NCBI GenBank assembly: GCA_015064485.1
Contig: SVSD01000008.1
Coordinates: forward strand, 1-55,817
Reading direction: 5' to 3'
Length of the DNA stretch: 55,817 bases
DNA from: Oscillospiraceae bacterium
GTDB taxonomy: Bacteria > Bacillota > Clostridia > Oscillospirales > CAG-382
Each line of letters begins with the position of its first letter. The first letter of the stretch is position 1. A model generated the notes under the pieces. That model ran no database searches, was not told the origin of the DNA, and saw only the letters and a list, made by a program, of their open reading frames with translations. The position numbers and the translations under genes are program-made. This document shows positions 1 to 12,643 of the stretch, piece by piece.

Positions 1-155
1 CGATTGGCAATAATCGTTTTCGATAATTTAACCCCCTTGAGGGGGTGTGGGGGTGGGAGTGGGGTGTCAAAGAGGGGTGTGCGATAACACCCCTCTTTAA
101 TAATCAATATATAAAATTTTCGAAAGGCAATTTTCAAGAATCAAAACAATAAAAT
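1..155 (-). repeat. Dispersed multi-hairpin repeat, arm A (cut by window start)
   Basis: Reverse-oriented arm of the repeat family also seen at 11782-12606, 29213-29838 and 55676-55817. Reading the minus strand, it holds a 12-bp hairpin AAAGAGGGGTGT/ACACCCCTCTTT with loop TATCGC (69-98), a C-rich tract whose complement has four G-runs (about 40-64), an ACCCCC/GGGGGT hairpin (about 31-46) and the palindrome TTATCG-AAAA-CGATAA (about 12-27). The outer end is the motif ATTTTATTG near 147-155. No ORF is present. The remainder of the gap up to dnaA is AT-rich and carries the dnaA promoter. Confidence 0.85.
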
Positions 156-217
156 ACGAAGCGGCTTTTTTATACGGTATTAAATAATTTATTACTATTA
201 TATTATATAAAAAACTA

Positions 218-246
218 TTGCAAAAATTTTGGGTTTGTGGTATAAT
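218..246 (+). promoter_or_regulatory. Probable sigma-A promoter of dnaA
   Basis: TTGCAA at 218-223, a 17-nt spacer and a perfect TATAAT at 241-246. The predicted start of transcription lies near 253, about 60 nt upstream of the dnaA start codon. No TTTTCCAAA-type box is seen in this leader, so any DnaA autoregulation would have to act elsewhere. Confidence 0.7.
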
Positions 247-315
247 TAGTCTATATATTTATACTGTGGCGAGTTATACGCAAAAAATAGAAAAATCAGA
301 GAAAGGAGAGTATCT

Positions 316-1881
316 GTGTCCTACGAAAACGAAATATGGTCGGCTGTCCACGAGCTTCTTTTGGAAAAATTTGACAGAAGATTCACATATGATCTATGGT
401 TCAGCGATATACAGCTTAAAAAGCTTATTGATGAAAAGGTTTTTCTTCAGACCACAAATCTTTACAAGAAAAAGATTCTGGAATCAAAATTTATGGATAT
501 GATTTTGGAATCATTTAAAGATGTTATGGGTTTTGATGTAAAAGTATACATCGTTTCGGTAGAAACAAGGACTTTTGAAGAACAGTTCCTTGAAATTATA
601 GAAAACGAAGCAAAACAACAGCTCATCGAAGAAGAAAAGAAAAAAGGCTTTGTATTTGACCCGAATTACTACGAAACAGATCCGGATTCAAAACCGGAAG
701 TAATTGAACCTTCAATAAAAAGAAGAAAATTCAAGCTTTCAAAGAAAAATCTCGGTCTTCCAAAAAAGTACAACAGCGAAAGTGAAGAGCTTGAGGAAAT
801 TCCTCTTATAAACTATCTTGAACAGCTTGAAACCGGCGACGGAACACTTGTAAAATCTCCTTCTGTTCCCGAACATAAAAACTCATATACCTTTGAAAAC
901 TTCGTTGTGGGCGATTCAAACCGTATGGCATATGCGGCAAGCCTTTCTGTTGCCCGTTATCCTGCGGCTCAATGTAACCCACTTTTCATATACGGCCCCC
1001 CCGGTATCGGCAAAACCCATCTTCTTTATGCTATTGCAAACTATATAAGAGAAACAAGACCGTCATATAATATAGTTTATTCAACAAGCGAAGATTTCAC
1101 AAACGAGCTTACGAGCGCTCTTACACATAAGACAACAGCAAATCTTCGCGAAAAATACCGCAGCACCGATGTTCTTATGATAGACGATATCCAGTTTATC
1201 GCAGGAAAAGAAGCAACACAGCTCGAATTTTTCCATACTTTCAATACTCTTTACGAATCAAATAAACAAATAATCGTTACAAGCGACAGACCGCCAAAGG
1301 ATATTGCGGTCTTAGAGCGCAGAATAAGAGGCAGATTTGAAGCAGGCTCGATTATAAAGATAGATAATCCCGAACCTGAACTTCGTTCAGCCATCATCCG
1401 CCGCAAAGCTATGGATATGAATATAGAAATACCGAATAATGCGGTAAACTATATTTCAAACAATGTACACGAAAACATAAGACAGATCGAAGGAATCTTA
1501 AAAAATATCAGCTTCCAGGCAAGACTTGCAAAACAGCCGATAACAGAAGACCTTGTAAGATCGCTTGTGGGTTATGTCGTAACAGGCCCTGTAGATATAA
1601 ATCCCGAGGTCATCGTTGATGCCGTAGCAAAAAGTACGGGAGTTTCAAGAGATGATATTTTAAGTAAAAAGAGAGCAAAGCCTATCCCGATGGCAAGACA
1701 TATTACCTGTTACCTTATGTCAACACTTACAGATATGACTCTTATGGAGATGGGAAATTTCATCGGAAGACATTATTCCACAATAAGCGAATCCATTCAG
1801 CTTATAACTAATGAAATGGCAGTCGACAAGGCTCTTGAAAAGCAGATAAACGAAATAAAATCCTCTCTCGGTTCAAAATAA
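316..1881 (+). CDS. dnaA: Chromosomal replication initiator DnaA
   Basis: Initiator of chromosome replication; ATP-DnaA binds boxes at oriC and melts DNA. The start is GTG at 316, preceded by AAAGGAGAG at 302-310. 521 aa, longer than the usual about 450 because the linker (domain II, residues about 95-190) is extended and charged. The AAA+ domain has Walker A GPPGIGKTH (about residue 227), Walker B LMIDDIQF and sensor/arginine-finger region ERRIRGRFEAG. Domain IV keeps the SKKRAK basic loop, but the usual GGRDHTTV signature is replaced by IGRHYSTI and the nearby LPEIG by LMEMG. Residues that read bases in the characterised E. coli domain IV (P423, D433, H434, T435) therefore appear changed to M, H, Y, S by my alignment. 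Neighbours are the classical oriC set. Confidence 0.97.
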   Translation: MSYENEIWSAVHELLLEKFDRRFTYDLWFSDIQLKKLIDEKVFLQTTNLYKKKILESKFMDMILESFKDVMGFDVKVYIVSVETRTFEEQFLEIIENEAKQQLIEEEKKKGFVFDPNYYETDPDSKPEVIEPSIKRRKFKLSKKNLGLPKKYNSESEELEEIPLINYLEQLETGDGTLVKSPSVPEHKNSYTFENFVVGDSNRMAYAASLSVARYPAAQCNPLFIYGPPGIGKTHLLYAIANYIRETRPSYNIVYSTSEDFTNELTSALTHKTTANLREKYRSTDVLMIDDIQFIAGKEATQLEFFHTFNTLYESNKQIIVTSDRPPKDIAVLERRIRGRFEAGSIIKIDNPEPELRSAIIRRKAMDMNIEIPNNAVNYISNNVHENIRQIEGILKNISFQARLAKQPITEDLVRSLVGYVVTGPVDINPEVIVDAVAKSTGVSRDDILSKKRAKPIPMARHITCYLMSTLTDMTLMEMGNFIGRHYSTISESIQLITNEMAVDKALEKQINEIKSSLGSK

Positions 1882-2179
1882 TTTTCCCTAAAAATCCAAA
1901 AAGGTTTTCCGAAAATTCCCTAAAAAAACTCTTTTGGGAAGCTTTTGAAAAATGACTTTCTTTTCCAAAGATTTTTTCCGAAAATATAAGATTTTTCCAA
2001 AATCAAAAATTGGCGGAATTGCCCTTAATTTAAAGGTTTTTGACAGTTTTCCAAAAAACCCGAAGACCCTACTACTAATGCTACTGAGTCTTTATATAAA
2101 TCATAAATAAAACAGCATATTTTTTCCAAAACAAAAATAAAAACCAAAAGAAATTACTCCGAAAGGAAATGATGAAGAT
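1882..2179 (+). other. Candidate replication origin (oriC) between dnaA and dnaN
   Basis: 298-bp non-coding AT-rich gap. No TTATCCACA is present; instead TTTTCCAAA occurs at 1961-1969, 1993-2001, 2047-2055 and 2122-2130, with relatives TTTTCCGAA at 1905-1913 and 1974-1982 and TTTTCCCTA at 1882-1890. The box at 2047-2055 is followed after 13 nt (containing the GC-richer CCCGAAGACC) by CTACTACTAATGCTACTGAG at 2069-2088. The complement of that tract reads 3'-GAT-GAT-GAT-TAC-GAT, the pattern known as DnaA-trios, and it is followed by an AT-rich stretch (2089-2150). Order box, GC segment, trios, AT-rich matches the bacterial basal unwinding module. Box identity is inferred. Confidence 0.7.
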
Positions 2180-3310
2180 ATGAAATTTACAGCCGATAAA
2201 AAGATGCTTTTAAGATCAATAACACCCGTTTGTCTCGGAGTAGCACCAAAAAATACCGATCCTTTACTTGAAGGTATATATATTGAAGCCTCCGGCGGAG
2301 TTATTACAATGTGCTCCTACGACCGAGAAAAGGGTATAAGAACAACTCTTGAAGCAGATGTTGAAAAAGAAGGAAAAATTATTGTTGATGCTCAAAAAAC
2401 ATCTGCCATCATTCATTCTCTTCCCGACGGACCTGTTACAGTAGAATCTGACGAAAATCTCATTCTTAGAATTATAACAGACGAAGCGGATTTCCAGATC
2501 TCAGGCAAGGATGCTTCAAATTATCCCGGTCTTCCCGAAGTAAGAGGCGATCTTGATTACACTTTGCAGCAAAACAAGATCCGCTCTATGATAAACAAAA
2601 CTCTTTTTGCAGTTTCTCAGGACGATTCAAAGGCAACATATACAGGCTCTCTCTTTGAAATAAACGGAAATTCTATGAGAATAACCGCTCTTGACGGTTT
2701 CCGTGTTTCGATGAGAAGCGAAGAAGGTCTGACCGAAAGAGATGACCTTGACCTTCGCTTTATTATGCCCGGTAAGGCACAAAATGACCTTTTGCGACTT
2801 ATTTCGGATAACGATCAGCCGATATCCGTAAATATGGCGAGAAAGCATATTATATTTACTTTTGATAATGTTTATTTCATAACAAGACTTCTTGACGGCG
2901 AATTTCTTGATTTCAGAAAGAAGATTCCGCCTCAGAGAACAGTTTGTGCAAGAATAAATACAGCCCGCTTTATTGACAGTATTGAGCGTGCTGCACTCAT
3001 TATCGACGAAAGAATAAAAAGCTCTATCCGCTTAAACTTTGACGGCGGAAGCGTTAATGTAAGCGTTGCAACAATGCTCGGAAGATTTAAGGACGAATTT
3101 TCTTATGAAGAAATAGTATCGGGAAGCCTTGAGATCGGCTTCAATCACAAAATCCTTCTTGAAGCGCTCAGAGCAATAAATGAAGAATATATAACAGTTT
3201 CACTTTCTCACAATCTCGGTCCGATGATCATTACTCCCGACGAAAAATCCGAAGGAAACCCCGACCGTTTCCTTTATATGATACTTCCCGTTCAGCTTAA
3301 CAACGGCTGA
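2180..3310 (+). CDS. dnaN: DNA polymerase III beta subunit (sliding clamp)
   Basis: Ring-shaped processivity factor that tethers Pol III and other clamp-binding proteins to DNA. 376 aa, normal clamp length with the expected three repeated domains; the N-terminus MKFTADKKMLL and the C-terminal MILPVQL (clamp end motif close to the usual MPMRL/MLPVRL) are recognisable. Start ATG 2180 follows GAAAGGAAATG. It lies directly after the candidate origin and 8 nt upstream of recF, so recF probably shares its mRNA. Confidence 0.97.
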   Translation: MKFTADKKMLLRSITPVCLGVAPKNTDPLLEGIYIEASGGVITMCSYDREKGIRTTLEADVEKEGKIIVDAQKTSAIIHSLPDGPVTVESDENLILRIITDEADFQISGKDASNYPGLPEVRGDLDYTLQQNKIRSMINKTLFAVSQDDSKATYTGSLFEINGNSMRITALDGFRVSMRSEEGLTERDDLDLRFIMPGKAQNDLLRLISDNDQPISVNMARKHIIFTFDNVYFITRLLDGEFLDFRKKIPPQRTVCARINTARFIDSIERAALIIDERIKSSIRLNFDGGSVNVSVATMLGRFKDEFSYEEIVSGSLEIGFNHKILLEALRAINEEYITVSLSHNLGPMIITPDEKSEGNPDRFLYMILPVQLNNG

Positions 3311-3318
3311 TAAGCTTT

Positions 3319-4533
3319 ATGGAGCTTAAATATCTCAAAGCGGAAAATTACCGTAATATACTTTCCGCAAATATTGAATTTTCCGACGGTGTGAATCTTT
3401 TATACGGACACAACGGCGCGGGAAAAACAAACGCTCTTGAAGCTGTATATCTTTTTGCCATATGCAAAAGCTTCAGAACAAACAGAGATTCTGATTTTAT
3501 AACACACGGAAAAGACCTTTCAAACCTTACTCTTGGTTTTACCTGTGATTATTCAAAAAAAGACGAAAAGCCATTTGAGATGCAGCTGACATTTTTTAAA
3601 GATGCAAAAAAGAAGATGTTTTATGAAGGCGTCGGAATTTCAAAGGTTTCGGAATTTGCAGGAAGATTCAGAGCTGTGTTTTTTACCCCCGACCATCTTT
3701 CTCTTGTAAAGGGTTCTCCCGATGAGAGAAGAAAATTTGCGGATATGGCGCTTTCACAGATAAAACCCTCGTATATCCGATGTTTAAACGAATATATGCG
3801 GCTTTTGTCCCAAAGAAATTCAATTTTGAAAAATGCAAAAATAACGGGAAAGCTTGATGAAGCTCTTTTATCGGTATATTCCGAAGCTCTTTCGGAAACC
3901 GCATCTTTAATTACAAGGCAAAGAGCTTTCTTTTCCGAATATCTCGAAAGGGAAGCCGCAAGATTTTACGATTCGATATCTGGTTCAAACGAAAAGCTTT
4001 ATATAAGATATCTTTCTTCAGAAAAAGACGATCCGAAAAATGTTGAAAAAACAAAAGAAAGATATTTAAAGCTTTATACAGAAAATATAAACTCGGAAGT
4101 AAAATACGGCGCTACAAAATACGGTCCTCATAAAGATGATATTTTATTTTTCATAGGCTCGGAAAGAGAAAATGAAAAGGTTTGTGAGCTTGAAAAAAGC
4201 GACGAAAACGCCGATATTTCAGAAGCTTGCGGAGAAAAAAGAAAAACAGTTGAATTTGCGGCAAGAACATTTGCATCCCAAGGTCAGCAGAGAAGTGCAG
4301 TTTTATCGCTCAAGCTTGCTGAGGGAGAGATCATAAAAAATCTTTCCGGGGAATATCCGGTTTACCTTTTTGACGATGTTTTATCAGAGCTTGATAATAA
4401 CCGCAAAAAACAGCTTATGTCGCTTTTTATGGACAAACAGGTTATGATAACCTGCTGCGATGAAAATTCGTTTGATTCCTCGCTTGTAAACAATAAAATT
4501 AAAGTCGAAAACGGAAACTATATTAAAGTTTGA
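3319..4533 (+). CDS. recF: DNA replication and repair protein RecF
   Basis: ABC-type ATPase that loads RecA at gaps together with RecOR. Walker A GHNGAGKTN (about residues 31-39), signature FASQGQQRSAVLSL (about 317-330) and Walker B YLFDDVLSELD (about 352-362) are all present. At 404 aa it is longer than the usual about 365; the surplus is a charged, mostly acidic segment (residues about 277-312) placed between GPHKDDI and the signature motif. GyrB two genes downstream also has an acidic insertion. Start ATG 3319 is 8 nt after dnaN. Confidence 0.95.
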   Translation: MELKYLKAENYRNILSANIEFSDGVNLLYGHNGAGKTNALEAVYLFAICKSFRTNRDSDFITHGKDLSNLTLGFTCDYSKKDEKPFEMQLTFFKDAKKKMFYEGVGISKVSEFAGRFRAVFFTPDHLSLVKGSPDERRKFADMALSQIKPSYIRCLNEYMRLLSQRNSILKNAKITGKLDEALLSVYSEALSETASLITRQRAFFSEYLEREAARFYDSISGSNEKLYIRYLSSEKDDPKNVEKTKERYLKLYTENINSEVKYGATKYGPHKDDILFFIGSERENEKVCELEKSDENADISEACGEKRKTVEFAARTFASQGQQRSAVLSLKLAEGEIIKNLSGEYPVYLFDDVLSELDNNRKKQLMSLFMDKQVMITCCDENSFDSSLVNNKIKVENGNYIKV

Positions 4534-4547
4534 GGAAAGGAGAAAAA

Positions 4548-6975
<2,428 letters not shown>

Positions 6976-7030
6976 TTTTAAAAATAAATTATCATATATT
7001 TTTTCTCAGCAAAAGGAGATATTCATTAAA

Positions 7031-10041
<3,011 letters not shown>

Positions 10042-10098
10042 AGGATACTTTACAAGATAAAAAGATTGTTAAAAAATAAGTACCGGAGGAAATATTAA

Positions 10099-10647
10099 AT
10101 GTCAGAAAGAAAATATTTCTCATTAAAAGTTGCAGGTCTTGAAAGACAGCTCCCTATTTGTGCCGTCAGCGAAAGTCTTGACATCGCAGGTTTTGTAATT
10201 TTTGGCGATTATGAACTTACCGAGGCGTGTGCAAGAGAACTTATAAAAAAGATACCCGAACATGACTATATAATAACAGCGGAAGCAAAGGGAATTCCGC
10301 TTGTTCACGAAATGGCAAGACAGCTCGGCGAAAAGAAGCATTTTGTCGCAAGAAAAGGGTTGAAAGTATATATGGTAGACCCGATTTCTGTCGAAGTTAA
10401 TTCCATAACCACTCAAAAAACACAGACTCTTTATCTTGACGGCAATGATGCCAAGATGATGAAGGGCAAAAAAGTACTTATTGTTGATGATGTTATAAGT
10501 ACGGGAGAATCGCTTTCAGCTCTTGAAAAGCTTGTTGAAGAGGCGGGCGGAATTATTTGCGGTAAGGCTTGTATCTTAGCGGAAGGCGACGCCGCAAAGA
10601 GAGATGATATCGTATATCTCGAAGAACTTCCGCTGTTCTTCCATTAA
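10099..10647 (+). CDS. Phosphoribosyltransferase, adenine/xanthine PRT-like
   Basis: 182 aa type I PRT. The PRPP-binding loop VLIVDDVISTGES (about residues 130-142) is intact, and the preceding segment TAEAKGIPLVHEMA resembles Apt-type proteins. It lacks the helix-turn-helix domain of the PurR repressor, so it is probably an enzyme of purine salvage, though substrate cannot be read from sequence. Start ATG 10099 follows GGAGGAAATA. The gene runs 5 nt into holA. Confidence 0.8.
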   Translation: MSERKYFSLKVAGLERQLPICAVSESLDIAGFVIFGDYELTEACARELIKKIPEHDYIITAEAKGIPLVHEMARQLGEKKHFVARKGLKVYMVDPISVEVNSITTQKTQTLYLDGNDAKMMKGKKVLIVDDVISTGESLSALEKLVEEAGGIICGKACILAEGDAAKRDDIVYLEELPLFFH

Positions 10648-10652
10648 TAAAT

Positions 10653-11780
10653 ATGGCATACCAGAACTTTTATAACAAAAAGAAATCGGCAGCCGAAAAC
10701 GAAGACCTTCAGATACTTAAAAAGCGTATTAAAGAAAAAACACCGGCGGGGGTGTATGTTTTCCGAGGGGAAGAAGAATATATGAAACGCTTTTATTTCT
10801 CGGAGCTTACAAAATCTGCGGGAGATAAGGATGCGAATGTCAATATTATAGACAGCTCGGATTTTACATACGAAACATTCCTTGATGCTGTAAATACCGC
10901 ACCTGCAATAGATTATTCCGACAGCTTTTTTGCTGATGAGGCAGATATAAACTGTGAGCCGACAGTAAGAATCATAAAAGCCGAAAGCCCTAAGCTTTTC
11001 AAGCTTTCGGAAAGGGAATGTGAGGACCTTGAGAGAGTTTGCGAAACGGTTTCAGGAGTTTGTATCGTCTTTTATTTTCCATACAATCCGAAAGAAGAAA
11101 AAGACCATACAAAGAGCCTTAAAATATTACAGAAATGTTCAAATATCGTAGATGTTGAATTTTTCCGTGAAGCTCCCACAAGCCCGCAGCTTAAAAAATG
11201 GGTCAAAAAGCATTTCGATTCGAAAAAGGTCGTAATAGATATTGCAAGTGTCGATTATCTTATTGAAGCCGTAGGCAACGATATGTGTACACTTATCTCG
11301 GAAATAGAAAAGCTTTGTGCTTATGCATCAAGAAAAAATCTACCGTGTGTATATAACGAAGATATTGATTTTGTATGTATAAGAAATACGGCTGCTAAAA
11401 TCGATGATGTGGCAAAAGGAGTTGTTGAGGGAAATTATTCTTCGGCAATAAGTGCCCTTTACCGCCTGAAAAACGAGGAAGAAACATATATATTCGGTGC
11501 TGTTTCAAAGAAGATAAGCGAGCTTTGTACGGTAGACTATTATAAAAACCGAGGTCTTTCGATACAGGAGATAGCAGCAAAAACGGGTATGCGCGATTTT
11601 GTTGTCAGAAACAATTTCAGATACCTTTCGGATCTTTATGCAAGATCCCCGAAAAACGCAGGAAATCCCTGTGACAGAATGACAAAAATTTTAGCGGAAT
11701 ACGATATGAAGCTGAAAAGCTATCCCACAAATAAATTTTTACTGCTTGAAAATATGATTTTCAAACTTTGTAAAAGATAA
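10653..11780 (+). CDS. holA: DNA polymerase III delta subunit
   Basis: Clamp-loader subunit that opens the DnaN ring. 375 aa with the family pattern: N-terminal KTPAGVYVFRGEEEY, central VIDIASVDYLIEAVGNDMC and C-terminal helical domain ending LLLENMIFKLCKR. In many Firmicutes holA directly follows comEC; here comEC is close by but on the opposite strand across a repeat cluster (11782-12640), suggesting that repeats mediated a local rearrangement. Start ATG 10653 is 5 nt after the upstream gene; no strong ribosome site, so translation may be coupled. Confidence 0.88.
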   Translation: MAYQNFYNKKKSAAENEDLQILKKRIKEKTPAGVYVFRGEEEYMKRFYFSELTKSAGDKDANVNIIDSSDFTYETFLDAVNTAPAIDYSDSFFADEADINCEPTVRIIKAESPKLFKLSERECEDLERVCETVSGVCIVFYFPYNPKEEKDHTKSLKILQKCSNIVDVEFFREAPTSPQLKKWVKKHFDSKKVVIDIASVDYLIEAVGNDMCTLISEIEKLCAYASRKNLPCVYNEDIDFVCIRNTAAKIDDVAKGVVEGNYSSAISALYRLKNEEETYIFGAVSKKISELCTVDYYKNRGLSIQEIAAKTGMRDFVVRNNFRYLSDLYARSPKNAGNPCDRMTKILAEYDMKLKSYPTNKFLLLENMIFKLCKR

Positions 11781-11781
11781 A

Positions 11782-12314
11782 ATATGTTGACATTATAAAG
11801 AGGGGTGTTATCGCACACCCCTCTTTGACACCCCACTCTCACCCCCCAACCCCCTCAAGGGGGTTAAATTATCAAAAACGATAATTGCCGATCGGTAGCT
11901 TGTAAAAGCGAAGTCATCGGCGTCATCACTATTTAATAACACCCGCAGACTTCGTATAAGAAACAAGCGATATCTGTTTTTAATTTCATCAGATTACGAT
12001 GTTTCAGCGCTATAGGAAAGTTTACCTTCGGGCAAAGTTTTTGGCTGTCCGAAGTCTTTTATTCTTTTAGCGCTTGAGCGTTCTAAATAGATAAAATCAA
12101 AAACTCTTGATGCCGAAACTTCCTTTGATGACGCAGTTGGTGAAGTTAATAGTGATAAGATTGATGATTAGTACATATCGGCTACCGCTTGGCAGTTGTC
12201 TTTTTCTGCAATAAGTTCCCCCTTGATAGGGGGTCAGGGGGTAGGAGTGGGAGTGAAGAGGGGGCGCGATAGCCTCCTCTTCAATAGAGTAAGCTTCAAA
12301 TTTTTGAAAGATTG
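11782..12314. repeat. Dispersed repeat, composite of a forward arm and a diverged reverse arm
   Basis: Forward arm: 12-bp hairpin at 11797-11826 (loop TATCGC), C-rich tract, ACCCCC/GGGGGT-type hairpin, then near-palindrome TTATCAAAAACGATAA. Reverse arm: the homologous hairpin at 12255-12282 has a different stem, GAAGAGGGGGC/GCCTCCTCTTC, but keeps the loop GCGATA (complement of TATCGC). The inner ends (near 11888 and 12192) share the GGCA/TGCC border. No ORF of note inside. Lies between holA and comEC. Confidence 0.8.
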
Positions 12315-12335
12315 TTATAGCAAACCTGTAAAAAT

Positions 12336-12606
12336 TTGCTTTTCAAAAAATCCATATTTTGAATAATAAAGAGGGGTGTTATCGCACACCCCTCTTTGAC
12401 ACCCCACTCTCACCCCCACACCCCCTCAAGGGGGTTAAATTATCGAAAACGATAATTGCCGATCGGTAGCTTGTAAAAGCGAAGTCATCTGCATCATCAC
12501 TATTTTATATCACCAATTATCTTCGTATAAGAAACAACCGACATCGGTTTTTTATTTTATCTGATTGGAATGCTTAATCGCTAAATGGATATGGGACTTT
12601 GGGCAA
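12336..12606 (+). repeat. Dispersed repeat, single forward arm next to comEC
   Basis: Hairpin AAAGAGGGGTGT/ACACCCCTCTTT at 12368-12397, C-rich tract, ACCCCC/GGGGGT hairpin and TTATCG-AAAA-CGATAA at about 12439-12456. The inner part (12480-12570) closely resembles the reverse complement of the 29580-29680 segment of the other composite. It ends within about 40 bp of the comEC stop codon; the stretch 12607-12643 contains a G-rich run (GGGAGGGGGGG) but no gene. Confidence 0.8.
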
Positions 12607-12643
12607 CCGATTATTTGTAGGGAGGGGGGGTAACTGTTGCCTT

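Noticed and set aside
218-502. 94-aa frame overlapping the start of dnaA
   Set aside because: It begins at the dnaA -35 element, has no ribosome site, and runs inside dnaA in another frame; it is a shadow.
6976-7030. Possible T-box leader before alaS
   Set aside because: The gap is only 55 nt and has no AGGGTGGNACCGCG-like box or specifier stem.
11782-12640. Repeat cluster as a CRISPR array
   Set aside because: Units are long, inverted, not evenly spaced, and have no unique spacers or cas genes.
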